Of a stretch of DNA of 64,000 bases, positions 10,226 to 22,242 are shown in pieces. The DNA comes from Tillus elongatus (Eukaryota; Arthropoda; Insecta; Coleoptera; Cleridae): positions 6,985,160 through 7,049,159 of the forward strand of contig OZ023265.1 of assembly GCA_964006375.1 (NCBI GenBank), given 5' to 3'. Each line of letters opens with the position of its first letter. Within the stretch, counting starts at the first letter, position 1. The position numbers and the translations under genes were made by a program. The notes below the pieces were generated by a model. It saw only the letters and a program-made list of their open reading frames with translations. It was not told the DNA's origin and searched no databases.

Positions 10226-12213
10226 ATGGAATTATTTATTCCACGTACACACAAAACCTTTTCAGATACTCAAAAGCCCTGGTTCTCTAACTCCAGTGAC
10301 AAGGCCAGACTTGAAAAGGTCAAAGCTCACAAACCGCTTCTACACCATCCCAGTCAAGAAAACCGTCAAGCATTTAACGACGCAAGAAACCGATATGTCC
10401 GCATTCTTTCTGAGGCAAAAAACTCGTTTAATAACCACATCAAAAACAAAACCTTCTCAAGCTCCAACGGCAGCCAACCCTTCTGGACCCGTGCAAGAGC
10501 ACCTCTTGTTTTGGGGGATGAATTCGTTTCTCTCGACCTGGGCAAGGCTGAACTTTTTGCCTCGTTGGTCGTCGGGAATTATACTCTTAACCCACCTCCA
10601 AATGTTCAATCACCAACAGTCCCCAATGTCGCGCATAAAATGAGGGATTTCATTTTCAAGACTAAAAAGGTACGAAAGATGCTCTCTTCTCCTAATACCC
10701 AGAAAGCCTCTGGCCTTGACGAGATCCCAGCAAATGTTCTCAAAAAATGCGCACCACAACTTGCTCCTGTCCTAACTCGTCTGTTTCAGACATCTTACAA
10801 TAGAGGCATATTCCCTAGTAACTGGAAAATTGCTCGAGTACAACCTGTCCCCAAGAAAGGATCTAAAGCTCTTCATAGCAACTACAGACTTATTTGTCTC
10901 CTTTCAGTCGTCTCTAAAGTAATGAAAAAGTATATGAACAGCGAATTAGTAAAATTTCTTGAAAAACACAGTCTAATCCACGACCAGCAGTATGAATTCC
11001 GTCAGCGCAGATCAACGGCCGATCTCCTTTACTTTGTCACGCCTTCTTGAAATAAGTCTATGGAACTACACAGTGAATCCCAGATTGTCGCTTTAGACAT
11101 ATCTAAAGCATTCGACCAGGTCTGGCACGCAGCGCTGCTTAATAAACTTTCGGCTTATGGCCTACCACCAAGACTCTATACCCGGACAGCAAATCTCCTC
11201 TCCAACCGGAGCATATCTGTTGTCGTGGATGGACATTCCTAAACTGTATCCAATTAATGCAGGAGTCCCTTAAGGTTCAGCTTTATCCCCTACTTTGTTT
11301 CTTCTCCACATCAATGACCTCCTCTCTAGCACATCCAACCCAGTTCACAGTTACGTGGATGACAGCACCATCCACTCAAATATACAATATTCTAAGCCTG
11401 TCCCTTTAGCCCAATTAGATGAGGATCGCAGACTCATGGGGGGTTCTGTCTCTGTGGATGTCTAAAAAATATTAGACTTGGGAAGTAGAAATCTTGTACA
11501 ATTCAACTCTACCGAATCTCAGTCTTGCTTTCTATCTCATAAGAGATACACCAGCCCTAGACCTATCACAATGAACAACCAAGTTATTCAAAGTAATGAG
11601 TCCTTTGTACTTGTTGGCATTTCTGTGGTTTGAAATTTCAATTGGCACCCACATGTGCCATCAATTGCAGAAGCGGCTGCTAAGAAATTAGGTTTCCTCT
11701 TCCGGGCTCGCAAATACTTTTCGCCAGCTAATCTCTATACCTCATATACTTTACAAATAAGGCCAAGCCTCGAATACTGCTCCCACATCTGGGGTGCCGC
11801 TGCCGCTTCTACACTCGCTATCCTGGACTCCATTCAGAAGAGAGCTATACGTCGCATCGGTGACCCTACCCTCATCCAAAGTCTGTCATCCCTTGCCCAC
11901 CGACGTGCCGTTGGTGATGTCTCTCTTTTGCAGATATCTGCACGGGCACTGCTCTGAGGAGCTTTCTTCTATAGTTCCTCTACCTGCTGCCCTCAACACA
12001 TCTACCAGGGGAACAGAGCAAATGCACCTTTTTACTGTCCAGGTCACCAGACATAGAACATCTTGTTATGCCCTCTCTTTTGTCCCGAGGACTTCCAAGT
12101 TGTGGAATTCCTTGCCGGCACATGTTTTTCTTTCTCCTCCGAACCTACAAACCTGCAAGTCCAGAATTAACAAGTTGCCTCTTTCTTCCTTGTCGGAAAC
12201 CACGGTACGATAG
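10226..12213 (+). pseudogene. LineA reverse transcriptase and C-terminal domain, disrupted
   Basis: It would encode the RNA-dependent DNA polymerase that copies the element at the target nick. In order: linker (ELFIPRTHKTFSD), fingers with KASGLDEIPANVLKKC, FQTSYNRGIFPSNWKIARV and PVPKKGSK, palm motif A in LDISKAFDQVWH, then the catalytic box as HSYVDDS at about 11350 (YVDD for the usual YADD). It ends with the GISVV and KKLGFLFRARKYFSPANLY region and the IWGAAAAST domain. No RNase H domain follows. In-frame stops occur at 11048-11050 and 11240-11242, another replaces the Gln of the VPQGS motif at about 11270, and frames change near 11640 and 11800. Both metal-binding Asp positions survive, yet the copy cannot make full-length protein. 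Confidence 0.87.
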
Positions 12214-12253
12214 TATTTAGGCTGTGAGCTCTCGTGGTGTGTTGTTAAAAAAA

Positions 12254-13240
<987 letters not shown>

Positions 13241-13377
13241 AGTGCGACAACACTGTGAGGTTAGGTCCAGCTACTTCCTTTTGGACATATCAATTTTTAT
13301 GGCTGAAATGTCCAGCTTCTTCCTTATAAACATATATAAATCCCAAGAGAGAAAGGTCCAGCTACTTCCGCATAGAC

Positions 13378-13381
<4 letters not shown>

Positions 13382-13455
<74 letters not shown>
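13382..13455. repeat. (AT)n microsatellite
   Basis: Preceded by a region with two copies of GGTCCAGCTACTTCC (about 13263 and 13355) and followed by the interior of an AT-bearing repeat. Confidence 0.97.
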
Positions 13456-13458
<3 letters not shown>

Positions 13459-13751
13459 ATGCCTGTAACTTTTTTGTCTTTTCACTTACAGACCTAAATT
13501 TTGGAACGTGGGTCAGCATTTATAATACAAACACGCCAACCCAATTTAGTTGCCAATAACGTTGTGACTTCCGGAGATATAAAAGTTTTCCGAACAAATA
13601 CACAAAATTTTCTGCAAAATCCGGGACCGACATTCTTGGCTAACGAACTTGTCCAAGCAACTTGAAAAAGCAAGGCACTCCCTAAATTTCATAATTCCAA
13701 AGTCTGGATCTCCTCATTAGTGATTTTTTTTTAAAGAACATTCACTAAAAG
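13456..13751 (-). repeat. AT-bearing repeat, degenerate copy
   Basis: Contains the CTTGGCTAACGAACTTGTCC core and the terminal hairpin at about 13716-13750 (TTAGTGATTTTTTTTTAAAG then ACATTCACTAAAA), but the TGACCCCGGATATG block is missing and the array lies on the opposite side of the core. A rearranged member. Confidence 0.6.
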
Positions 13752-13809
13752 GCATTGACTTTACAATTAGAGTTACATCAATCATTGGAGTTACATACTA
13801 CTAATATTA

Positions 13810-14100
13810 TTACCAAAAGCCTGGACGCAGCAAGTGCGTTATGGTAGCGAATTTCCGTAAAAATATTTTTAGTGGGAAATATGTCTTGTTTTTAAAAGAA
13901 GGACATTTGTTTGGCAGTATATCTCCTATATAGTACTAAAAAGGTACCATATTTCATTTAAAAAGCTTTGTTGTTTCAAAAAGTACAAACTTTGATCGAA
14001 AATAAAAAAAATTCCTGGATAACCAACCTTTTGAAGCTATTTACACACCTGCCAAGATATAATGATTCACAAACAGCTTTAGGACCAAAATTGAAAAAAA
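13810..14100 (+). repeat. Family terminus with diverged interior
   Basis: CTGGACGCAGCAAGTGCGTT at 13813 starts another copy whose interior is too decayed to assign to a module. Confidence 0.55.
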
Positions 14101-14434
14101 TTATGAACATTTGAAAACATTTCTTGTAGGAAATTTACAATTTTTTTTGTTACAGAAGTAATGTTACAGTAAATTTTATTTTTAACAAAAATTCGACATT
14201 TAATGTTAATTACCAAAATATTATAAAAATCTTACAATAAAAATATAATTTCTGCGGAAACACTAAAAACATTTCTGCGAAAACTGTTCAATTCAAGCCA
14301 CTATTTTAGAGCGCCTGTATATGGCAGCTCGATTTTTTCGATGAGTAATACAACCAAAAAGCTCTTATGGGCCAAAAACGTAAAAAGTTGCAAAACAATT
14401 GAAATAACTCAAAACCGATGAATGATAACAATTT

Positions 14435-14650
14435 TTAACCGACTTCAAAAAAAGGAGGAGGTTCCCAATTCGACTGTATTTTTTAATGTGTGTTATCTTA
14501 AAAAATTTTTCTAGGTAAACCGATTTTGATGATTCTTTTTTTATTTGAAAGCTGGTGCTTTTCGTGTGGTCCCATATAAATTTGATCAGGATCTGACTAG
14601 TAGTTTTTGAGTTAGCTTAATTTACCCCATGATAACACGTGTAACAAATG
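14435..14650. repeat. ACCGACTTCAAAAAAAGGAG-type repeat fragment
   Basis: Begins at about 14438 with ACCGACTTCAAAAAAAGGAG, followed by GAGGTTCCCAATTCGACTGT. From memory, closely similar words recur in many insect genomes as part of a dispersed repeat. I cannot name the element or find its ends here. Confidence 0.45.
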
Positions 14651-14941
14651 GTGGCAGCGTGATATGCATTTGTGAGTTATCCTTAATGAATTCGTTTTCC
14701 ATTTTTTTAAATTTTCACTTGTTTTCTTGCAAACATGCATTTTCATTCAATGAAGGGTAGGATCACCGATGAGACGTATAGCTCTCTTCTGAATGGGGTC
14801 CAGGATAGTGAGTGTAGAAGCGTCAGCGGCACCCCAGATGTGGGAGCAGTATTCGAGGTTTTGCCTTATTTGTGAAGTATATAAAGTATAGAGATTAGCT
14901 GGTGAAAAGTATTTGCGAGCCCGGAAGAGGAAACCTAATTT

Positions 14942-15948
14942 CTAAGCAGCCGATTCTGCAATTGATGTGACATGTTGGTGCCAATTGAGATTTCGAACCA
15001 CAGAAATGCCAACAAGTGAAAAGGACTCGTTACTTTGAATAACTTGGTTGTTCATTGTGATGGGTCTAGGGCTGGTGTATCTCTTATGAGATATAAAGCA
15101 AGACTGAGGTTTGGTGGAGTTAAATTGTACAAGATTTCTACTTCCCCAGTCTAATATTTTTTCGAGGTCCCCAGAGACAGAACTCTCCATGAGTCGGCGA
15201 TCTTCATCTAATTGGGCTAAAGAGACAGGCTTAGAATATTGTATATTTGAGTGGAGGGTGCTGTCGTTCGCGTAACTGTGAACTGGGTTGGATATGCTAG
15301 AGAAGAGGTCATTGATATGGAGAAGAAATAAAGTAGGAGCTAAAGCTGAACCTTGAGGGATCCCTGCATTAATTGGATACAGTGTAGAGGAATGGCCATC
15401 CAAGACAACAGAAATGCTTGGGTTGGAGAGTAAATTTGATGTCCAGGTACAAAATTTTGGTGATAGGCCATAGGCGGGAAGTTTATTATGCAGCGCTGCG
15501 TGCCAGACCTGATCGAATGCTTTGGATATGTCTAGAGCGACAATCTGGGATTCACCGTGTAGTTTCATAGACTTGTTCCAAGAATGGGTGACAAAGGAAA
15601 GGAGGTCGGCAGTTGATCTGCGCTGACGGAATCCATACTGCCTGTCGTGGATTAGACTGTGCTTTTCAAAAAATGTTAGTAATTCGGTGTTTATATACTT
15701 TTCCATCACCTTGGAAACGACTAAAAGGGGGGAATAGGCCTGTAGTTGCTAGGAAGCCCTTTGGATCCTTTCTTGGGGACGGGTTGTACTCGACCAGTTT
15801 TACAGTTACTAGGGGATATGCCTCTATTGTAAGATGTCTCAAACACACGAGTCAGGACAGAAGCAAGTTCTGGGGCGCATTTTTTGATAACAATTCCTGG
15901 GATCTCGTCAAGGCCAGAGGGTTTCCTGGTGTTAAGAGAAAAGAGCAT
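14942..15948 (-). pseudogene. LineA reverse transcriptase with a damaged catalytic box
   Basis: Two frames cover it: 15948-15721 (fingers, PSGLDEIPGIVIKKC, SYNRGISPSNCKTGRVQ) and 15709-14942 (HSLIHDRQYGFRQRRSTADL, motif A LDISKAFDQVWH, NAGIPQGSALAPTLF, then HSYANDST). The second Asp-box reads YAND instead of YADD, replacing an essential metal ligand with Asn, so this copy would be inactive even without the frameshift near 15715. Confidence 0.86.
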
Positions 15949-16281
15949 CTTTCGTACCTTTTTATGAAAATGATATCCGTCATTTTAAGCGTGACATTGG
16001 GGACTGTCGGTGGTTGAATATTTGGAGGCGGGTTGAGAGTAGAATTGCCGGCGAAGAACGAGGCAAAAAGTTCAACCTTGCCCAGGGCGGTAGAAACAAT
16101 TTCATCCCCTGTAGCAAGAGGTGGGAATGTGCTCTTGCAGAAATTATTCCCAATAGATTTAGCAAGGGTCCAGAAGTGTTTGCTGCCGTTGGAGCTTGAG
16201 GGGACTTTGTTTTTGATGTGGTTATTAGAGTTTTTTCTCAGAAAGGATGCAGACATAGCGGTATCTCACGTCGTTGTATGT
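15852..16281 (-). pseudogene. LineA linker between endonuclease and polymerase
   Basis: Minus-strand reading SNGSKHFWTLAKSIGNNFCKS, then TALGKVELFASFFAGNSTLN, as in copies 3 and 5. It overlaps the polymerase start in a different frame, marking a frameshift near 15870-15940. Confidence 0.75.
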
Positions 16282-16364
16282 AATATTCAATTGGGTTTGT
16301 TAATCACACAACATATTTTGTCCTTGTGCTTTTTTCTGATCACCAGTGGCACCTAAAATTTTGT

Positions 16365-16564
16365 TTCCTTTAAATGCCTATAACTTTTTTTATTTTAAGT
16401 TAGAGATCTGAATTTCGGTATGCAGGGCAGGTTTGATAGTAGAAACGTATATGCCAAATTTGGTTGACATAGCTCTGTTCTTTTTGCAGATACATAAATT
16501 TTCCGGAAGGAAACCCGAAATTTTCTCGGATAAATTGGTATGATTTTCCTCGCTAACGAACTTA

Positions 16565-16641
<77 letters not shown>

Positions 16642-16701
16642 AAAACAGATTTCCTCGTTAGTGAATTTTTAGTATAACGAAACATTCGCTAAAAGTACAT
16701 A
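16365..16701 (-). mobile_element. AT-bearing repeat, partial copy
   Basis: Interior (TGCCTATAACTTTTTT, ACCAAATTTGG-like words, GCTAACGAACTTATC) then the array and a terminal hairpin TTAGTGAATTTTTAG/ACATTCGCTAAAA. The AACATATAAAAATTG block between array and hairpin is deleted. Confidence 0.6.
16569..16639. repeat. (AT)n microsatellite
   Basis: Sits directly after CGAACTTATCTA, closer to the core than in other copies. Confidence 0.97.
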
Positions 16702-17300
16702 ACACTACATTATTACTGTTATTTGAGTACATTTTGCTATGTCAAACAATTACTCGAAGACTTCGAGAGATGAATTTTATTTTTATATCGCAAACTTAAT
16801 ACAGTGCATCAGAATATTGACGTTTTTGAGACCTCATAAAAAGTAATAAAATTAGAAGTAATTGCTTCAGAGCTTGCAAAGAAGAAGAAATATCAAAGCA
16901 AAGTCGTAAATTGATATTTACATTCAGCTTACATAATTAATCAAAATAGGAAAAGGCAAATTCTCTTCGGGATAATATACGAGGAAAAATCTTTGTTTTA
17001 TTGACAATATTACTACATGATGCCTTCAAGATTTGTTATTAATTTTTATAGTGGCACGAGAATGAACTGCTAAGCTATTATAATTACGAGAGTCCATTGT
17101 TGAAGTTATTGCAAATATGGTATAGAATTACGTTTTACAACAGTTATTCCCCCACAAAATATGTATAAATTTAGTAAAATACGACTTCAATCCACCCTGA
17201 GGAAAACCTACTATTCACTTAGTTAATTGATTTGATATTTGATGTTACAATTATATAAAGTTGTGATAAAATGCTTTTAAGTGGTTTTCTAATGTTCAAT
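16702..17300. other. AT-rich, no gene recognised
   Basis: No long frames, no counterpart elsewhere in the window. Confidence 0.4.
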
Positions 17301-17402
17301 ACTAATGTTATGGGGAGATCCCGACTTTTTAATTTTGAAAGAAATAGTTCAAATGAGCGCGATCTAGGAACCCATATCCAGGGCCTGTTTCAATTTTTAT
17401 AT

Positions 17403-17479
<77 letters not shown>

Positions 17480-17653
17480 AGTATCACACTGATAACTCAA
17501 AAAATAATGAGCCGATTTTGATATAATTTTGAAAATACCTGGCTTTTGTAAGTGACTTGGATAAGGTCGTTAGGCAGGAAAATTGAACCCGGTTTTTCGT
17601 AAAAATGTTAAGTTTCTTTTCGGAAGCAAATTTTATGTCCAAAAATAAAAAGC
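17300..17653 (+). mobile_element. AT-bearing repeat lacking its terminal hairpin
   Basis: Starts inside the GGGGAGATCCCGAC block at 17311, so the hairpin is gone, then array, TATCACACTGATAACTC and the core. It abuts H2, which begins at 17654 in the opposite orientation. Confidence 0.65.
17406..17476. repeat. (AT)n microsatellite
   Basis: Between ATATGTTT and GTAAGTATCACAC. Confidence 0.97.
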
Positions 17654-18613
<960 letters not shown>

Positions 18614-18615
18614 AG

Positions 18616-18776
18616 CTATGATAATGAAATTTGGCACACAAGTTTGTGTCTTTAAAATAAAACTATATACCCAAATTTATATTTCTATGTTGTAGGAAAA
18701 AAAAGTACTGAAAAAAGATTTGGTGCCAGATCATTTATATGAAAATTCACTACCATAACGCACGTGCTGCCTCCAG
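18616..18776 (+). repeat. 3' end fragment of an H1/H2-type element
   Basis: Contains the TTCTATGTTGTAGGAAAAAAAA block and the terminus ACCATAACGCACGTGCTGCC, oriented opposite to H2 and starting 3 bp after it. Confidence 0.6.
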
Positions 18777-19520
18777 ATTTTTTCTTTTTTTTAATTACGA
18801 TATTTTCCAGGTGGAGAGTTATAATTGGCACACCTGTATATAGGTATCCAGGAGCTCTAATCTGCACAGGTTTGAATAAAGTTTTCGTGAAATTTGTACC
18901 GACCTGTATATTAGCGGATTTTATTATAAAAGTTCATTAATGGCGAATGCCACCTACATTACCAGACACTTAAATTTGCATTTGTATATTACACGATAAA
19001 GTGTGACAAAGACTAATTGAAAATCGATAAATGTCCATCAGAATCTCAGCCATCTCAAATTGGAAATGCTCAATTACACGATTTGCTATAAATAACCAAT
19101 GGTTTTTATAGTCTTTGAGTTGTTGGTACTGCTGTCGTTTATGACTCTCATTATCTGAAAATAAGTTTGTTCAGACCAGCATCATAAATATGATATTTCT
19201 ATATTAGATAAATCGAATAATATTTACTTATGGACTATCTGATCCCGTCGTGATTGGGTTGTGTTCCAGGAAATCTTCAAAGCGCGGAAAAAATACAAAT
19301 AAGCCTTTGTTTGGTGAAAGTTAATGTTTATAATCAGTCTTGTCTCCTTAATATATAAGGTCACGCGTATATTTGAAATCAAGGGGACAACTTAAAAAGA
19401 AACAAATCAATGAAAAAATGTTTCGAATATAAGGTATATAAGATACAACGAAAGGTTAGAAAGATAACTTGTCCGGGGATTCAGGATTTTAAAAATTATC
19501 TTGGGGCCATCGATTGGTCT
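18777..19520. other. No gene recognised
   Basis: AT-rich. Nothing matches elsewhere in the window. Confidence 0.35.
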
Positions 19521-19647
19521 CTTTTTAGTGAATTTTCATTAAGAAAATTCAATAATAGAGAGGTATCGATGGTGAGACTTTCCGAAAATTTCTTCAAATG
19601 AGCACGAATTAGGGCCTCTGGAACCCATTTCCATCGTCAGTTAAAAT

Positions 19648-19717
<70 letters not shown>
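19521..19717 (+). repeat. AT-bearing repeat, hairpin end and array only
   Basis: Hairpin TTAGTGAATTTTCATTAAG/AAAATTCAATAAT, then a GGTATCGATGGTGAGA variant block also seen at 61325-61360, then the array. The rest is cut off by the 19725 inverted-repeat element. Confidence 0.6.
19650..19717. repeat. (AT)n microsatellite
   Basis: Ends 7 bp before the left arm of the 19725-20642 element. Confidence 0.97.
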
Positions 19718-19721
<4 letters not shown>

Positions 19722-19724
19722 CAT

Positions 19725-20642
19725 ACTTGGTTTTCGAGTTGAACCGCGAGATAAATGGAGCCCAAACAATGGCCCGTTATGCTACAATGTCGCCTTCCCA
19801 CCGTAAGAACCGCTGAGTCAGCCGTAGTCAGAAAGGAGCCAACAACTATGCAGGCTCAAACAGCAAGTCGGACGGAATATCACTGTGAGAATCTACATCA
19901 GCAGATCCTTTGTTTCATCCAGAGACAATAAGTGCCACGCCTGGAGTGAAGTGTATAAAGAGGCTGCTCACAGGGATAAGACCGTTCATTCTTGTTCCGA
20001 GTTAAGTATTCTGCACATCGCGTGCTAGACATTAGATCACATGTAGGTTGATCGTCCTATTTTTAGTATATTGTATTATTCTTTTTTTGTAATTAAGTAT
20101 TGATTGTTTAAAGTATTAAATAAATTGTTTTGATAATTCAAACGTTTTAACCGTAAAGTTAAGTCACGTCTTTCAAGAGGTAAAGGAAATAGACCTCAAT
20201 CTGCCTACTCCTTAGAGCGGTGGAGAAAAGTGGGTTGGGTTGTTGTAGCTCGATTACGGGACCTCAATCTGCCTACTCATCAACTCTCACCAGAGATCGT
20301 CTATGAAGTCTCAGTGTGTTCAACCCTAGACCTCAGAGAGATATGAGACCTCACAGGCGATCTCCGACGAGATTTGCGAAGTAGGCCGATTGAGGACGCG
20401 TAATCTAGCTACAACAACTCAACCCACCTTTGTCCACCGCTCTAAAGAGTAGGCAGATTGAGGTCCCGTAATCGAGCTTCAACAACCCAACCCACCTTTC
20501 TCCACCGCTCTTAGGAGTAGGCAGATTGAGGCCTTAGAGTGTCCTTATCTATTTCCTTTACCTATTGAAAATGGCTTCAAAACAGGAGCCAAAACGTCGA
20601 GTTTTCATAAATTCTGGACGCGGTTCAACCCGAGAACCAAGT
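19725..20642. mobile_element. Inverted-repeat-bounded element with internal foldback
   Basis: Ends are a 24-bp imperfect inverted repeat: ACTTGGTTTTCGAGTTGAAC at 19725 and its complement GTTCAACCCGAGAACCAAGT ending at 20642. Inside are a TATA-like box (GTATAAAGAGG, about 19951) and an AATAAA at about 20117. A foldback follows: arm 20192-20279 against 20448-20534, plus a further diverged copy of the right arm at 20370-20447. It encodes no protein. It could be a foldback DNA element or an LTR fragment trapped between inverted repeats. Confidence 0.55.
20192..20534. repeat. Foldback arms (ACCTCAATCTGCCTACTC family)
   Basis: The left arm carries GGTGGAGAAAAGTGGGTTGG and GCTCGATTACGGGACCTC. The right arm is its reverse complement and is present twice in tandem, giving a two-to-one arm arrangement. 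Confidence 0.8.
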
Positions 20643-20654
20643 TCCTTGTCGTCA

Positions 20655-21200
20655 GCCTTGCCACTATATTCCTATAAGCAAATATACGAATGATATAAAA
20701 ATGTATATAATAAATTATTACTGGAAACACGTACTGGTTTCGCACTTATTTGAGCTTATGTGTATAATACCAGCAATAATCAAAACATATCTAAATTAAT
20801 TGGCTTAACGTAGCCAAATTCTGAACGAAACCTGAGATGTACAAGCTACTGACATCTAGGACGAAACAAATGAGAGCGAAACTAGTATGTGTTTCCAGTA
20901 ATAATCTTGATATATCTACTTTTATATTATTCGTATATTTCGTTATAGGAATGCAGTGGCAGGGCTGACGATTTTTAAAACATCGCTTGTGGCTGTACGA
21001 CCGCACCTGACGTACAGAATTTGTCTTACAGACAAAGTTCCTGGTTTCATCCCTGATGTCAGTAGTTTGTACGTCTCACGTTTTGTTCAGAATTTGACTA
21101 CGTTAAGCCAATCAATTTAGATATGTTTTGATTATTGCTGGTATAATACACTAATGAACTCAAATAAGAGCGAAACTAGTATGTGTTTCCAGTAATAATC

Positions 21201-21205
<5 letters not shown>
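20655..21205. repeat. Three-copy inverted repeat cluster
   Basis: A forward unit (20655-20860) is followed by a reversed partial unit (20880-20976) and a second reversed unit (21030-21203). Shared words include ATTACTGGAAACAC, GTTTCGC and ATCAAAACATATCTAAATT. The last unit ends exactly where an AT array starts. No coding potential. Confidence 0.75.

Positions 21206-21282
<77 letters not shown>
21203..21282. repeat. (AT)n microsatellite
   Basis: Separates the inverted repeat cluster from a GC-rich segment. Confidence 0.97.
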
Positions 21283-21284
<2 letters not shown>

Positions 21285-22240
21285 GAGTTTGGTAGTGACC
21301 GAGAACAAGCTCGTGCGTCCGCCGCGAAGAAGTGAAATTATAAAGCCCGTGAGGTTTACGAGAAGACCAGTAAGCCGAGCGAGACCGCCGCTTCCCACCG
21401 CCGCCACCGCAGCGATTGCTTAGTGAACCTCGTCACCGGAGAATACCCCAGGTAGGTGAAAACCTGATTCTATTTCCTGTGGTCGAAATGTGGAACGCCC
21501 CACAATAACACTGGGAACCTTCAAAGGGGACCGTTTCTTCCCTGTCTCCGCTGGCGGGCTGCTCTGGGGGTTAGGAGCTGCATTGGCTGGAGTAGATTCG
21601 GACAGAGCGGCGACTGCGTCGGTCCATATTGAAACAGCTAGGCGGCGCCTGACGTCCCGGGCCGTCCGCGGCCCCGTTCAGGAGGGGCGTGAACCCGCTA
21701 TTAATCGCTATCCTGCCACTACCCTGCACCGCTTAAACGTTTTCGCTTCACCGTCCCCGCGCAATCCGCGCGTAACAATAATTTAAAATCAAGTAACCAC
21801 CTCTGCCTCTGGCCGCTCATAATTGCTAGGCTTCCTGGTAACAGGACCTCGTTATTTCCTTATGTATATAATTAGTGAATAGAATTTTATTTTAATTTAC
21901 TCGATATTTCATTTATTCTCCCAGAATATCCACCCAAATACAATTTGACTCCAGTTCTTTAATAAAGACCATAACCAGAAGTCCCGGGGGACTTTGTCTT
22001 GACTTAGGAGGACCCTGTCTTCACTAGAAACTACCCTGGGCTAGTGTATCCATTGACAGTGACTCGGGAGAAGGGAGGTATCCAGCGGGAGCGCGCTTAC
22101 TCCCTGACAATCTCTATAAACGCTGGCGTCCGAGCATGATCCCGTAGGAAAGCCGTGTCCCGGAAGTCATCCCGAAATTCCCCAGGTTAGGGAAAACCAG
22201 TATTAACCCCCGGCCACCCCAAGTGGCCGTCCCAAATGGG
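21283..22240. other. GC-rich segment, possible retroelement leader or LTR remnant
   Basis: Markedly richer in GC than the surroundings up to about 21780 and again from 21985. It has a TATA-like ATTATAAAGC at about 21336 and an AATAAA at 21961. Two similar blocks lie about 740 bp apart: ACCCCAGGTAGGTGAAAACC near 21445 and TTCCCCAGGTTAGGGAAAAC near 22179. A TGGCGTCCGAGCATG near 22122 is reminiscent of a tRNA-primer binding site. A 98-codon frame at 21490-21786 has no recognised motif. I do not recognise the element. Confidence 0.3.
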
Positions 22241-22242
22241 TA

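Larger units (their letters stand above)
9988..12253 (+). mobile_element. LineA copy 3, longest copy
   Basis: 5'-truncated within the endonuclease (begins at the ISVT segment) and complete to the 3' end. It spans linker, reverse transcriptase and C-terminal domain, then an untranslated tail ending in TGTTGTT plus A9 at 12241-12255. No clear target duplication. It serves as the reference for the other four copies. Confidence 0.88.
14752..16281 (-). mobile_element. LineA copy 4, truncated at both ends
   Basis: Minus-strand copy from the linker (SASFLRKNSNNHIKNK) through most of the polymerase to RAIRLIGDP, where similarity ends at about 14752 although copy 3 continues another 400 bp to its tail. 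Loss of the 3' end is not explained by ordinary 5' truncation during retrotransposition and implies later deletion or rearrangement. Confidence 0.85.

Noticed and set aside
21490..21786. 98-codon arginine-rich frame in the GC-rich island
   Set aside because: GC-rich sequence gives long open frames by chance. No domain was recognised and the segment has retroelement-leader features.
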